Part shown: piece after piece, positions 7,602 through 15,332 of the stretch | Numbering within the stretch: the stretch's first letter is position 1 | How the letters are laid out: every line of letters starts with the position of its first letter | DNA from: an uncultured Clostridia bacterium | GTDB taxonomy: Bacteria; Bacillota; Clostridia; UBA1381 | Assembly: GCA_947585795.1 (NCBI GenBank) | Contig: CANPXG010000023.1 | Coordinates: 1 to 34,485 of the forward strand | Direction of reading: 5' to 3' | Length of the DNA: 34,485 bases | Translations under genes and position numbers: made by a program | The notes under the pieces: generated by a model | Database searches by the model: none | The model's input: only the letters and a program-made list of their open reading frames with translations | Told to the model about the DNA's origin: nothing

Positions 7602-7731
7602 TTGCAACACAAAACTTTTAACAAATAATTGTCCCTGACAATCGCTATGCTAAAAAGAGCGCACGTTTTTTTGCAAAGAAAAAAACAAGCGATTTTCAGG
7701 AATAAAAAAATATAAAAGTTTTATGTTGCAA
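7602..7731. repeat. 130-bp imperfect palindrome, MITE-like
   Basis: TTGCAACACAAAACTTTTA (7602-7620) pairs with TAAAAGTTTTATGTTGCAA (7713-7731) with one mismatch. Inside, CCTGACAATCGCT (7634-7646) pairs with AGCGATTTTCAGG (7688-7700), also with one mismatch. The whole could fold into one long stem. No ORF. It could be a small non-autonomous element or a transcript-end structure. Confidence 0.55.
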
Positions 7732-7790
7732 ATGTATTATAACACAAAAGAATGTGTTTGTAAAGTGGTAAAAACGGGCGGGGAAGGAAT

Positions 7791-7866
7791 CCCTCCACCG
7801 CCTTCGGCGGTCCCCCTCCCTTTGACAAGGGAGGCTAACGGGCGACCGTGAAGGTCGCCCCTACGG
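7791..7866. repeat. Composite palindromic repeat (gene-free stretch 7499-8380)
   Basis: CACCGCCTTCGGCGGT, then CCCTCCC/GGGAGG, then GGGCGACC/GGTCGCCC and CTACGG follow one another. The same architecture occurs at 16940-17015 (CACCGC..GCGGT, CTTCCCC/GGGGAAG, GGGCGGAT/ATCCGCCCCTAC). Variants of the last hairpin lie at 16911-16936 and 17101-17122. Apart from this, the 130-bp palindrome and repeat copy 2, I see no gene between 7499 and 8380. Confidence 0.55.
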
Positions 7867-8021
7867 CATGCATTTTATTTATGTTTTGTAGGGCGGGCTG
7901 CCCTTGCTACGGCATACGAGCAAGCTCTATGCCTACGACGCTAAAGCGTCGTTCACCTCACCCCGCCGTAATCAATGAATAGCGGGCGGGCGAGGTTTGC
8001 ACATACGATTGTTAATGTTGG

Positions 8022-8138
8022 CACATCGGGGATGTGCGGAAGGGTGTTCTTTTTAAAAAAAGAACCAAAAACCCTAAGAGGGGGGATTTCGATTTCCCCC
8101 CTCTTAGGAATCACCCCCTTGAAACGACCAGAGGGGGC
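8022..8138 (+). repeat. Dispersed hairpin repeat, copy 2
   Basis: Matches copy 1 from CACATCGGGG through GACCAGAGGGGG; only the first flanking base and the length of the final G run differ. The IS481-like element lies between copies 1 and 2. Confidence 0.85.
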
Positions 8139-8379
8139 GTAGCCCCCTCGTGGACACCCACGTGGGCGGGCGGATGAGGTTCGCGCATACGGCGGCGGGG
8201 TGTCGGGGTGCCCTCACCCCGCCGTTTCCCCGACAACCTAATGTCAGCTCTTTGTGCGGGCGGGGGTAAAGGGCGCGCATATGGGGTGCATATTTATGAA
8301 AGAGTGTGCGGGTGGGGTGTGTTTTATTATATTTTGTGGTGGGGTGAAAGGTGGTTGTATTTAACGAATTTATAAATTA

Positions 8380-8972
8380 TATTATGACTTTTTACCAATG
8401 CTTTTAAAGAAAAAAGTTACAAGTTTATGTGCTGCGGTTATTTTGTGCAAAGGGCTGACATTCATTAAATTTTTTCATGAGTTAAACATATATTATGATT
8501 TTATTTTGTCAATGCTTTTAAAGAAAAGTTTATGTGCTGCGGTTATTTTGTGCAAAGGGCTGACATTCATTAAATTTTTTCATGAGTTAAACATATATTA
8601 TGATTTTATTTTGTCAATGCTTTTAAAGAAAAGTTTATGAACTGCGGTTATTTTGTACAAAGGTTTGACATTCATTAAATTTTTGCGTGGGTTAAACTAT
8701 ATTATGATTTTCTTTTATCGATGATTTTAAAGAAAAAAGTTACAAATTTATGGGCTGCGGTTATTTTGTGCAAAGATTTGCTATTCATTAAATTTTTTTC
8801 GTGGGTTAGACTATATTATGATTTTATTTTGTCAATGCTTTTAAAGAAAAAAACGTACCGGTTTATGGGCTGCGGTTATTTTGTGTAAAGGTCTGACATT
8901 CATTAAATTTTTGCATGGGTTAAACACAAATTATGATTTTCTTTTATCGATGCTTTTAAAGAAAAAAGCTAC
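8380..8972 (-). repeat. Tandem array of decayed copies of the XRE gene 3' end
   Basis: Five units start at about 8421, 8526, 8631, 8744 and 8859, with periods 105, 105, 113, 115 and 114 bp; the next step lands in the coding 3' end of the regulator gene (from about 8973). Units 1 and 2 are almost identical. Each contains, in plus-strand order, a ctgcggttatttt block, attcattaaattttt, a gttaaac block, ttatgatttt and gcttttaaagaaa. Read on the minus strand, unit 5 still encodes a recognisable version of the regulator tail (KNLMN....AAHK.V.FF). The period next to the gene is 114 bp, or 38 codons, and each unit carries the stop codon. Confidence 0.85.
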
Positions 8973-9263
8973 CAGCTTATGTGCTGCGTCTATTTCGTCC
9001 GGTGTTCTGCCGTTCATTAAATTTTTCCATGAGTTAAACAGCGTCATTTCATTTTTCGGGATATCTCCAAACAAGAGGTAATCAGAGCTCACGCCAAGAG
9101 CTTCCGCAATTTTAATAATGACATCCGTGCTTGGGTGGCGCTTATCCGACTCGATCAACGCCATATAACTCTCGCTTATGAATGCCATTGTCGCAAGCTG
9201 AAGCTGCGTCATATTCTTTTTCTTACGAAATTCTTTTATCCGTTTTCCAAGCGTATCTCCCAT
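8931..9263 (-). CDS. XRE-family transcriptional regulator
   Basis: The protein has 110 residues. Residues about 5-62 form a lambda-repressor-like helix-turn-helix (LGKRIKEFRKKKNMTQLQLA, ISESYMALIESDKRHPS, then IIKIAEALGVSSDYLLFGD). The remaining 45 residues are a short helical tail. ATG 9263 is chosen because AGAGGTGAT lies just upstream; a longer reading from 9314 has no ribosome site. Its last 38 codons are the source of the degenerate tandem array downstream. It is divergent from the amber-interrupted membrane gene, and the palindrome at 9346-9367 may be its operator. Confidence 0.85.
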   Translation of the reverse strand: MGDTLGKRIKEFRKKKNMTQLQLATMAFISESYMALIESDKRHPSTDVIIKIAEALGVSSDYLLFGDIPKNEMTLFNSWKNLMNGRTPDEIDAAHKLVAFFFKSIDKRKS

Positions 9264-9285
9264 ATAAATCACCTCTAAATCACCT

Positions 9286-9314
9286 TTTATATATGCCATG
9301 ATAACATGAAACAA
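9286..9314 (-). promoter_or_regulatory. Candidate promoter of the XRE gene
   Basis: On the minus strand, TTGTTT (9309-9314) and TATAAA (9286-9291) are separated by 17 bp, placed 22 bp before the start codon. Confidence 0.45.
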
Positions 9315-9345
9315 CAGCTTTTACATTACTATTAGAAATGAATAT

Positions 9346-9375
9346 ATTGACAATTAGAAAAGTCAATGGTATAAT
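9346..9375 (+). promoter_or_regulatory. Sigma-A promoter with overlapping palindrome
   Basis: TTGACA (9347-9352) and TATAAT (9370-9375) are exact consensus boxes with a 17-bp spacer. ATTGAC (9346-9351) and GTCAAT (9362-9367) form an inverted repeat over the -35 box and spacer, a plausible repressor site for the divergent XRE protein. A 130-nt leader without an evident known riboswitch separates it from the gene at 9510. Confidence 0.7.
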
Positions 9376-9509
9376 TATTCTATTATAAAATCCGTATTTG
9401 TGCGTATTGTATTCGGGAATGAGTGCTTTACCGGATAAACGCGAGAAAACCGATGGGGACGTATGGATACTCGGAAAGACACAGATATGATAAAGAAAGG
9501 TGAGGGGAA

Positions 9510-10580
9510 ATGGGGATTTTTGAGAATATGACCGATAAATTGGTTGAAAAGGTTTCAAAGCGTGAAACAATACGTTTCACTGCCGAGCAAATGGTAGAAC
9601 TGGTAAAGGAACTCTTTATCACAAACGCCAATGACGAATTTTTGAAGCAAGTGGAGGATACGGCGAAAGGCGGCAATGTGTTCACCGAAAAACGCCTCGC
9701 TTCAGCGGACGGAAGTTATGTATTCGAGGTTGGCAATTTACAGCGCGGAGTTGCGTTTGGACAGAGTAAAACCGTTTGGATAAAGGATATGCAGGCAAAT
9801 AAATTTTACGAGATCGATAAAGATAAAAATTGGAAGAAATTTTATCAGGGCGTATGCAACGCAGTAAGAATGGAAAGAGTACACGGGTTAAAAGTTTCAC
9901 CAAATCCGGATATTTCTTCGACGGAAAAGGTTCAGACGGCAACGGAAAGCGGCAATGCACAGAATACTTATTCAGCTCAAGCCGCCCAGCTGACAGAAAC
10001 CTCGCAGCCGGTTCCCGAGGTTCAGGTCGTCCAGCCGACGGAAACCTCACAGCCGGTTCCCGAGGCTTAGGTCGTCCAGCCGACGGAAAGCTTGCAGCCT
10101 GTTCCCGAGGCTCAAGTTGCCCAGCCGACGGAAAGCTCGCAGCCGGTTCCTGAGGCTCAGCCCATACCGAAGCCGCAGGAAGCGGCGCTGCCAAGTAATA
10201 AGCCTGAAATTCAGCCAAGCACGGAAACGCAATCAAACGATAAAATCAGCGAGGCGGCGCAGCAGCCCAGTGTCGTAGATCCTGTTCCCGCCGATACATA
10301 CGCTAATACGCAGCCAAATCAAATCAAGCCTGCACCCGCCGCAGGAAGCGCTTCTCAGGGAATAGTGGCTCTCATATTGGGCATAGTTTCGTTGATTTTA
10401 TTTCTACTGCCCATATTGGGTTTGCCGTGCTCGATCGTCGGTTTGATTTTCGGCATTATAGGAAAAACAAAAAACGCCAAGTATTCTGTTGCCGGAATCG
10501 TTCTTTCATCAATAGGACTATTATTGGTAATCGTAAATGCAATCGGCGGAGTTATATTATTTAGCAGATACTATATATAA
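9510..10580 (+). pseudogene. Pro-rich repeat membrane protein interrupted by in-frame TAG
   Basis: One reading frame of 357 codons runs from ATG 9510 (AAGGTGAGG upstream) to TAA, broken only by TAG at 10068-10070. The N-terminal 130 residues are a soluble domain I do not recognise. Next come four 15-residue repeats (Q.TE.SQPVPE.QVV). The C-terminal 75 residues hold two or three membrane helices with GIVSLILFLLPILGLPCSIV, resembling DUF4190-type small membrane domains. The TAG falls at position 13 of repeat 2, where the other repeats have Gln (CAG, CAA or CAG), so it is a single C-to-T change. Either a recent nonsense mutation or read-through. The second half has no ribosome site of its own. 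It is followed by a TPR membrane protein gene 23 bp downstream. Confidence 0.8.
9987..10166 (+). repeat. Four 45-bp in-frame tandem repeats
   Basis: Units at 9987, 10032, 10077 and 10122 each encode a 15-residue Pro/Glu/Thr-rich segment, likely a flexible spacer between the N-terminal domain and the membrane helices. Unit 2 carries the amber codon. Confidence 0.85.
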
Positions 10581-10603
10581 TAACATGCTGAGAGGTAACA
10601 GTT

Positions 10604-11845
10604 ATGGATAAACTTAAAGAATTGAGGGACAAATTAAAAAATCATATACCGTTATGTATAGCAGCGATTGTAATTTTGCTGATAATCTCAGTATGTTTGG
10701 GTTTTTACATAAATCACAGATACATACAAAAGGAGTTGGCGTTGGCTGCACAGGCGCAGGTCGTGGAAGATTACGATTCGGCTTTGTTACACATAGATAA
10801 TGTGTTGAGAAAAGACTTAGACAATCAAGAGGCTTTGACATTAAAACGTGAATTATCTGCGCAAAAGACAAAAAAAGATACGGCGGACAAGATAAATTCC
10901 GCAAAACGATACAAGGATGAGGGTAACTATATTGAAGCTTATAGTCTTATTACAGATGCCCTTAGAGCCGAACCGGATAACGCTGAAGCCATAAATCTCA
11001 AAAATGAGCTGTTGCCGCTGTATCAGGAGCAGGAAAAGCGCAATGAAGAAGAGCGAGCAAAGCGCCAAGCCGAACAGGAAGCAAAAGAAGCGGCGGAGAA
11101 AGCCGAGCAGGACGCAATAGCCGAATCGCTGAAGGCAGAGAAGGAAAAGGATATAAAAGCCTTAATTGATACTTATGTCTTTGACGGAGAATTGGCTGTT
11201 AAAATTCTGAAAAGATATAAAGGTTACGACTCTTCTTTGAGTGACAGCTATATATATGCCTACAGTCAGCGTTCAAACGACGCTCACGGATATTATTATA
11301 ACGTAGCATATACATGGAGTAAAGATTCTAAATTATGGAGTGCATATAAAGTATATGAAGATGGAACGGTAGAAGATATATTAGGAACTCCGGATGATAT
11401 ATCCGATTACACTGCTGCTACCAACGCGGAAAGTGTGCGTAAGGACGCCGCGGTGAATAAACAGACGAATAATGATACTCCGACACAGTCACAAAACAGT
11501 GCACCGCAGCAGCCTGCCACTACACAAGCAAGCTCTTATGTGCCGCAAGAAAGTGAAGAAGATATAATCGATACGTACACTATCAACGGCATTACGGTCG
11601 ATTGCGTATCGGAAATCGGAGCTTTTGGAAGTCGCTTAGCCTGTGTTGTCACAAACAACAGAAGCGATACCGTAACGGCTCAAATACATTTCAAATTTTA
11701 TGATATGGACGGATACCAGTTGGACACATATACCATGACTATAAGTAACCTTGGCTCATTATCCAAGGCGCGCGAAAATATACCGTCTTTATACATACCA
11801 AGCGGAGCCGAATTTTTTGAAGTTTATGATATTGAGATATATTGA
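10604..11845 (+). CDS. Membrane-anchored TPR protein with FxLYD-like C-terminus
   Basis: The protein has 413 residues. A short cytoplasmic N-terminus precedes one membrane helix (residues about 16-36). Two TPR-like segments follow (about 40-85 and 92-130: KRYKDEGNYIEAYSLITDALRAEPDNAEAINLKNEL), then a Glu/Ala/Lys-rich coiled coil (to about 185), a domain with many Tyr (about 190-270), a Gln/Thr/Pro linker, and a C-terminal beta domain (VDCVSEIGAFGSRLACVVTN.. to the end) resembling the extracytoplasmic FxLYD fold. It is probably co-transcribed with the interrupted gene before it. Likely an envelope scaffold; no enzymatic motif seen. Confidence 0.75.
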   Translation: MDKLKELRDKLKNHIPLCIAAIVILLIISVCLGFYINHRYIQKELALAAQAQVVEDYDSALLHIDNVLRKDLDNQEALTLKRELSAQKTKKDTADKINSAKRYKDEGNYIEAYSLITDALRAEPDNAEAINLKNELLPLYQEQEKRNEEERAKRQAEQEAKEAAEKAEQDAIAESLKAEKEKDIKALIDTYVFDGELAVKILKRYKGYDSSLSDSYIYAYSQRSNDAHGYYYNVAYTWSKDSKLWSAYKVYEDGTVEDILGTPDDISDYTAATNAESVRKDAAVNKQTNNDTPTQSQNSAPQQPATTQASSYVPQESEEDIIDTYTINGITVDCVSEIGAFGSRLACVVTNNRSDTVTAQIHFKFYDMDGYQLDTYTMTISNLGSLSKARENIPSLYIPSGAEFFEVYDIEIY

Positions 11846-11897
11846 TAGATCCCTCCAAGAGTCTGTGGTCGGGGACTATGTGCCGATCACGAAAAAT

Positions 11898-11937
11898 AAA
11901 GGGCTGTGAGATGTGAAGGTCTTGCGGCTCTTTTTTT
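11898..11937 (+). terminator. Rho-independent terminator before the pan operon
   Basis: A 13-bp stem with G-U pairs (AAAGGGCTGTGAG with CTTGCGGCTCTTT) is followed by T residues. Another hairpin, GTGGTCGG/CCGATCAC, lies just upstream. Confidence 0.65.
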
Positions 11938-11986
11938 GCGTGAAAGGGGGAGATGTGGTTACGATTAAATATAAATTAAAAATTTA

Positions 11987-12015
11987 TTGTATTCACGCGG
12001 GGTTTGTGGTAGAAT
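11987..12015 (+). promoter_or_regulatory. Candidate promoter of the panBCD operon
   Basis: TTGTAT (11987-11992) and TAGAAT (12010-12015) with a 17-bp spacer, 38 bp before panB. Confidence 0.6.
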
Positions 12016-12053
12016 ATAACATATCACGGTAATCGGTTTTAAGGAGAATGAAA

Positions 12054-12890
12054 ATGAAGAACACGATAGCTGTATTTCAAAAGGCAAAAAACGAGGGCGG
12101 TAAGGTGACTATGCTCACCGCCTACGATTACACTACCGCGTCGCTCGAGGACGCGGCGGGCGTGGACGCTATACTTGTGGGGGACTCCCTCGGTATGGTG
12201 ATGCTCGGCTATGATAACACGCTGCCCGTTACCATGGAGGATATGATCCACCACAGCGCGGCTGTCGCGCGCGGGTCAAAACAGGCTTTTGTGGTCACGG
12301 ATATGCCGTTTATGTCCTACCAAGCCTCTGTGCGTGACGCTGTCATAAACGCGGGACGGCTCGTTAAAGAGGGGTATGCAGATGCGGTAAAGCTGGAGGG
12401 CGGTACTCTATTTAAGGAGCATATACGCGCCATTGTGAACGCGTCCATACCCGTTATGGGACATATAGGCATGACGCCGCAGTCGGTGAACGCGTTCGGC
12501 GGCTTTAAGGTGCAGGGTAAGTCCGTCGCGGACGCGAAGCGTCTTATAGCCGACGCGAAAGCGGTCGAGGAGGCGGGCGCGTTCGCGGTCGTGCTGGAGT
12601 GCGTGCCGGCGGCGCTCGCCGAGTATGTGACAGACATACTGTCGATACCCACGATAGGTATCGGCGCGGGCGCGGGCTGTGACGGTCAGGTGCTCGTGTA
12701 TCAGGATATGCTCGGAATGTACGCAGACTTTACGCCGAAGTTCGCGAAGCGGTTCGCGGATGTGGGTGAGGTGATGAAAGACGGATTTAAACGGTATATT
12801 GAGGAGGTCAAAAACGGCTCGTTCCCGTCAAAGGAGCATACGTTCAAAATAGATGAAGATACTATGAAGGCAGTTACGGAGGATAATTAA
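12054..12890 (+). CDS. panB: 3-methyl-2-oxobutanoate hydroxymethyltransferase
   Basis: The protein has 278 residues, near the family norm. It transfers a hydroxymethyl group from 5,10-methylene-tetrahydrofolate to alpha-ketoisovalerate to give ketopantoate, the first step of pantothenate synthesis. The family signatures [20 protein letters not shown] and LVGDSLGMV are present near the N-terminus, KLEGG in the middle, and AVVLECVP with [15 protein letters not shown] toward the C-terminus. ATG 12054 is chosen because AAGGAG at 12041-12046 is too close to the earlier in-frame ATG at 12048. First gene of a pan operon; panC starts 1 bp after its stop. Confidence 0.95.
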   Translation: MKNTIAVFQKAKNEGGKVTMLTAYDYTTASLEDAAGVDAILVGDSLGMVMLGYDNTLPVTMEDMIHHSAAVARGSKQAFVVTDMPFMSYQASVRDAVINAGRLVKEGYADAVKLEGGTLFKEHIRAIVNASIPVMGHIGMTPQSVNAFGGFKVQGKSVADAKRLIADAKAVEEAGAFAVVLECVPAALAEYVTDILSIPTIGIGAGAGCDGQVLVYQDMLGMYADFTPKFAKRFADVGEVMKDGFKRYIEEVKNGSFPSKEHTFKIDEDTMKAVTEDN

Positions 12891-12891
12891 A

Positions 12892-13731
12892 ATGCGCATT
12901 ATAAAGAAAATAGACGAGCTTCGCGCCGTGGTAAAGGATTGGAAAAAGAACGGGCTGTCCGTCGGACTTGTGCCCACGATGGGTTATCTGCATGAGGGGC
13001 ATAAAAGTCTTATAGACCGCGCGGTCAGTGAAAACGACCGCGTGGTGGTGAGTGATTTCGTGAACCCGACGCAGTTCGGACCGAACGAGGATCTTGAAAC
13101 GTATCCGCGCGATATAAACGCGGACGCGGCGCTTTGTGAGGCGGCGGGCGCGGATGTTATATTTAATCCCGAGGCGGAGGAAATGTACCGTGACGCGCTC
13201 ACTACGGTGAATATGACGAAAATTACCGAGGTGCTTTGCGGTAAGACGCGTCCGACGCATTTTGCGGGCGTGTGTACCGTGGTAAGCAAGCTTTTCAATA
13301 TCGTGACGCCCGACAGAGCGTATTTCGGACAGAAGGACGCGCAGCAGCTTTGTGTTATACGTAAAATGGTAAGCGATCTTAACTTTGATATAGAAATCGT
13401 CGGCTGTCCGATAGTCCGTGAGGCGGACGGGCTTGCAAAAAGCTCGCGTAACACGTATTTGAGCCGTGAGGAGCGTCAGGCGGCGCTTTGTATCTCGCGC
13501 GGTCTTAATATAGGCAAAGGTATGGTCGAGGGCGGTGAGGAAAGCGCCGCGGCGGTTATCGAGGCGGTCGAGAATGAAATCAGAAGGGAGCCGCTTGCGA
13601 GAATCGATTATGTCGAGGCGGTCGACTATAATGACCTCAAGCCGCTTGTGAAGATACAAAAGCCGTTTTTGTGCGCGGCTGCCGTGTATATAGGTAAAAC
13701 GCGGCTTATAGATAATTTTATTGTTGAGTAA
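12892..13731 (+). CDS. panC: Pantothenate synthetase
   Basis: The protein has 279 residues. It condenses pantoate with beta-alanine using ATP. The ATP-binding HIGH-type motif is in VPTMGYLHEGHKSLI, FVNPTQFGPNEDLETYPR follows, then CGKTRPTHFAGVCTVV, YFGQKDAQQL, and the KMSKS-like SSRNTYLS. All the usual motifs are intact. The ribosome site GGAGGATAA lies in the end of panB, so translation is coupled. panD follows 14 bp later, so beta-alanine supply and use are encoded together. Confidence 0.95.
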   Translation: MRIIKKIDELRAVVKDWKKNGLSVGLVPTMGYLHEGHKSLIDRAVSENDRVVVSDFVNPTQFGPNEDLETYPRDINADAALCEAAGADVIFNPEAEEMYRDALTTVNMTKITEVLCGKTRPTHFAGVCTVVSKLFNIVTPDRAYFGQKDAQQLCVIRKMVSDLNFDIEIVGCPIVREADGLAKSSRNTYLSREERQAALCISRGLNIGKGMVEGGEESAAAVIEAVENEIRREPLARIDYVEAVDYNDLKPLVKIQKPFLCAAAVYIGKTRLIDNFIVE

Positions 13732-13745
13732 AGGAAGAATGAGTA

Positions 13746-14129
13746 ATGGAAATAACGATGCTCAAGGGAAAAATCCACCGCGCCGTCGTGACGCAGTCGG
13801 AGCTTAATTACGTCGGCTCCGTGACGGTCGATTGCGCGCTCTTAAAGGCGGCGGGGATATTGGAATACGAAAAGGTACAGGTAGTGGATATAAATAACGG
13901 TGAGCGTTTTGAAACGTACACGATAGCGGGTGAGGAAAACAGCGGCGTTATATGTCTTAACGGTGCGGCGGCAAGACGCGTGCAAAAGGGTGATAAGGTA
14001 ATTATCATGGCGTACTGCTCCGTGACGGAGGAGGAGGCGCGAAAGCATAAGCCCGCGGTGGTTTTCGTGGATGAGGAAAATAAAATCACCGAGGTTTCGC
14101 ATTACGAAAAGCACGGTGAGTTGAGGTAA
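13746..14129 (+). CDS. panD: Aspartate 1-decarboxylase proenzyme
   Basis: The protein has 127 residues, the usual PanD length. It decarboxylates aspartate to beta-alanine for pantothenate. The self-cleavage site is visible as YVGSVTVD (Gly-Ser bond), generating the pyruvoyl group. [21 protein letters not shown] and [19 protein letters not shown] are family motifs. The start could be ATG 13746 or the in-frame ATG at 13758 (MLKGK, the more usual N-terminus); AAAGGAAGAATGAGTA precedes the first. Confidence 0.95.
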   Translation: MEITMLKGKIHRAVVTQSELNYVGSVTVDCALLKAAGILEYEKVQVVDINNGERFETYTIAGEENSGVICLNGAAARRVQKGDKVIIMAYCSVTEEEARKHKPAVVFVDEENKITEVSHYEKHGELR

Positions 14130-14140
14130 AGGGAAAAATT

Positions 14141-15322
14141 ATGATAACTGAGGAACAGCTTTTAACATACCCGCAAATGACGGCGGTGGAAGCGGAGGAA
14201 GCGCTTTCTTTGGCGGTAAAGCTCGTGCGGGAGAATGTGGACGAATTTTTTGACTGTTTCCCAACGGCGAACAGTGAGAATAATTTTTACGGTAAGTCGT
14301 ACAACACCGACTGGACGGAAGGTTTTTGGACGGGTGAGGTGTGGCTTGCCTATGAGCATAGCGGCGATGAAAAGCTTAAAGAAGCGGCGACGGAGCAGGT
14401 GCTGTCGTTTCTTAAAAGAATAGAGGAAAAAACAAATGTGGATCATCATGATATGGGCTTTTTGTACTCGCCCTCGTGCGTCGCGGCGTATAAGCTCACG
14501 GGCAGTGAGGACGCTAAAAAAGCTGCTGTTAAAGCGGCGGATAATCTCATGACGCGTTTCCATGAGAAGGGACAGTTTTTCCAAGCGTGGGGTGAGATGG
14601 GTGCGGCGGACAATTACCGCCTTATCATAGACTGTCTTATGAATATGCCTCTGCTGTTTTGGGCAAGTGAGGTAACGGGTGATCTATCGTACCGCGACAA
14701 GGCGGAGCGTCATATAAAAACGGCGATGAAGTATATAGTGCGCGGCGACGATTCGACGTATCACACGTACTTTTTTGATCCGATCACGGGTGAGGGAGTA
14801 AAGGGCGTTACAAATCAAGGCAACCGCGACGACAGCGCGTGGGCGCGCGGTCAGGCGTGGGGGATATACGGCAGCGCGCTCGCTTACGAGCGTGTGGGAG
14901 ATAAGCGGTACGCCGATATATTCCGCCGCGTGACGGATTATTTTATAGAGCATTTGCCCGACGACCTCGTGCCGTACTGGGATTTTGATTTTGATACCGG
15001 AAGTGCGGAGCCGCGCGATTCTTCGGCGGCTGTGATCGCGGTATGCGGTATGCTGGAAATGTCCAAAAATCTGCCAAAAGATGAGGCGGAGTATTACACG
15101 GGCGCGGCAAAGCGTATTTTAAAAGCAACGGCGGATGCGTGCGCCGTAAAAGACACTAAGCAGTCTAACGGACTTTTGCTCCACGGCACGTATTCGCGTA
15201 AAACGCCGACGAACAGCTGCCGTAACGGCGGCGTGGACGAGTGCAACACGTGGGGCGATTACTTCTATATGGAGGCGCTGACGCGCCTCGTAAGCGGCGG
15301 TAAATGGGAAATGTACTGGTAA
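14141..15322 (+). CDS. GH88 unsaturated glucuronyl hydrolase
   Basis: The protein has 393 residues, has no signal peptide and is probably cytoplasmic. It resembles glycoside hydrolase family 88, which hydrates and removes the unsaturated uronic acid left at oligosaccharide ends by polysaccharide lyases. The two conserved acidic residues are visible as D104 in DHHDMGFLY and D164 in LIIDCLMNMPLL; GNRDDSAWARGQAWGIYG and VPYWDFDFD are family motifs of the (alpha/alpha)6 barrel. It starts 11 bp after panD, probably in the same transcript, which is odd for a carbohydrate enzyme. GH105 (rhamnogalacturonyl hydrolase) is the nearest alternative, but the HHDMGF motif favours GH88. It converges on the MATE gene with a 10-bp gap and no clear terminator. 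Confidence 0.85.
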   Translation: MITEEQLLTYPQMTAVEAEEALSLAVKLVRENVDEFFDCFPTANSENNFYGKSYNTDWTEGFWTGEVWLAYEHSGDEKLKEAATEQVLSFLKRIEEKTNVDHHDMGFLYSPSCVAAYKLTGSEDAKKAAVKAADNLMTRFHEKGQFFQAWGEMGAADNYRLIIDCLMNMPLLFWASEVTGDLSYRDKAERHIKTAMKYIVRGDDSTYHTYFFDPITGEGVKGVTNQGNRDDSAWARGQAWGIYGSALAYERVGDKRYADIFRRVTDYFIEHLPDDLVPYWDFDFDTGSAEPRDSSAAVIAVCGMLEMSKNLPKDEAEYYTGAAKRILKATADACAVKDTKQSNGLLLHGTYSRKTPTNSCRNGGVDECNTWGDYFYMEALTRLVSGGKWEMYW

Positions 15323-15332
15323 GGCGCGTATT

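Noticed and set aside
8398..8640. Plus-strand 80-residue ORF with an internal repeat (LCAAVILCKGLTFIKFFHELN twice)
   Set aside because: It is the antisense of two tandem copies of the XRE gene tail; it has no ribosome site and the repeat is explained by the DNA-level array.
8380..9060. CRISPR array
   Set aside because: Units of 105-115 bp directly abut, with no unique spacers, and they derive from a neighbouring coding sequence.
8380..9060. Diversity-generating retroelement template/variable repeats
   Set aside because: No reverse transcriptase in the window, and differences between units are not confined to adenines.
9376..9509. c-di-GMP or ZTP riboswitch in the leader of the interrupted gene
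   Set aside because: I tried to match the conserved cores of these classes and could not; only direct repeats are visible.
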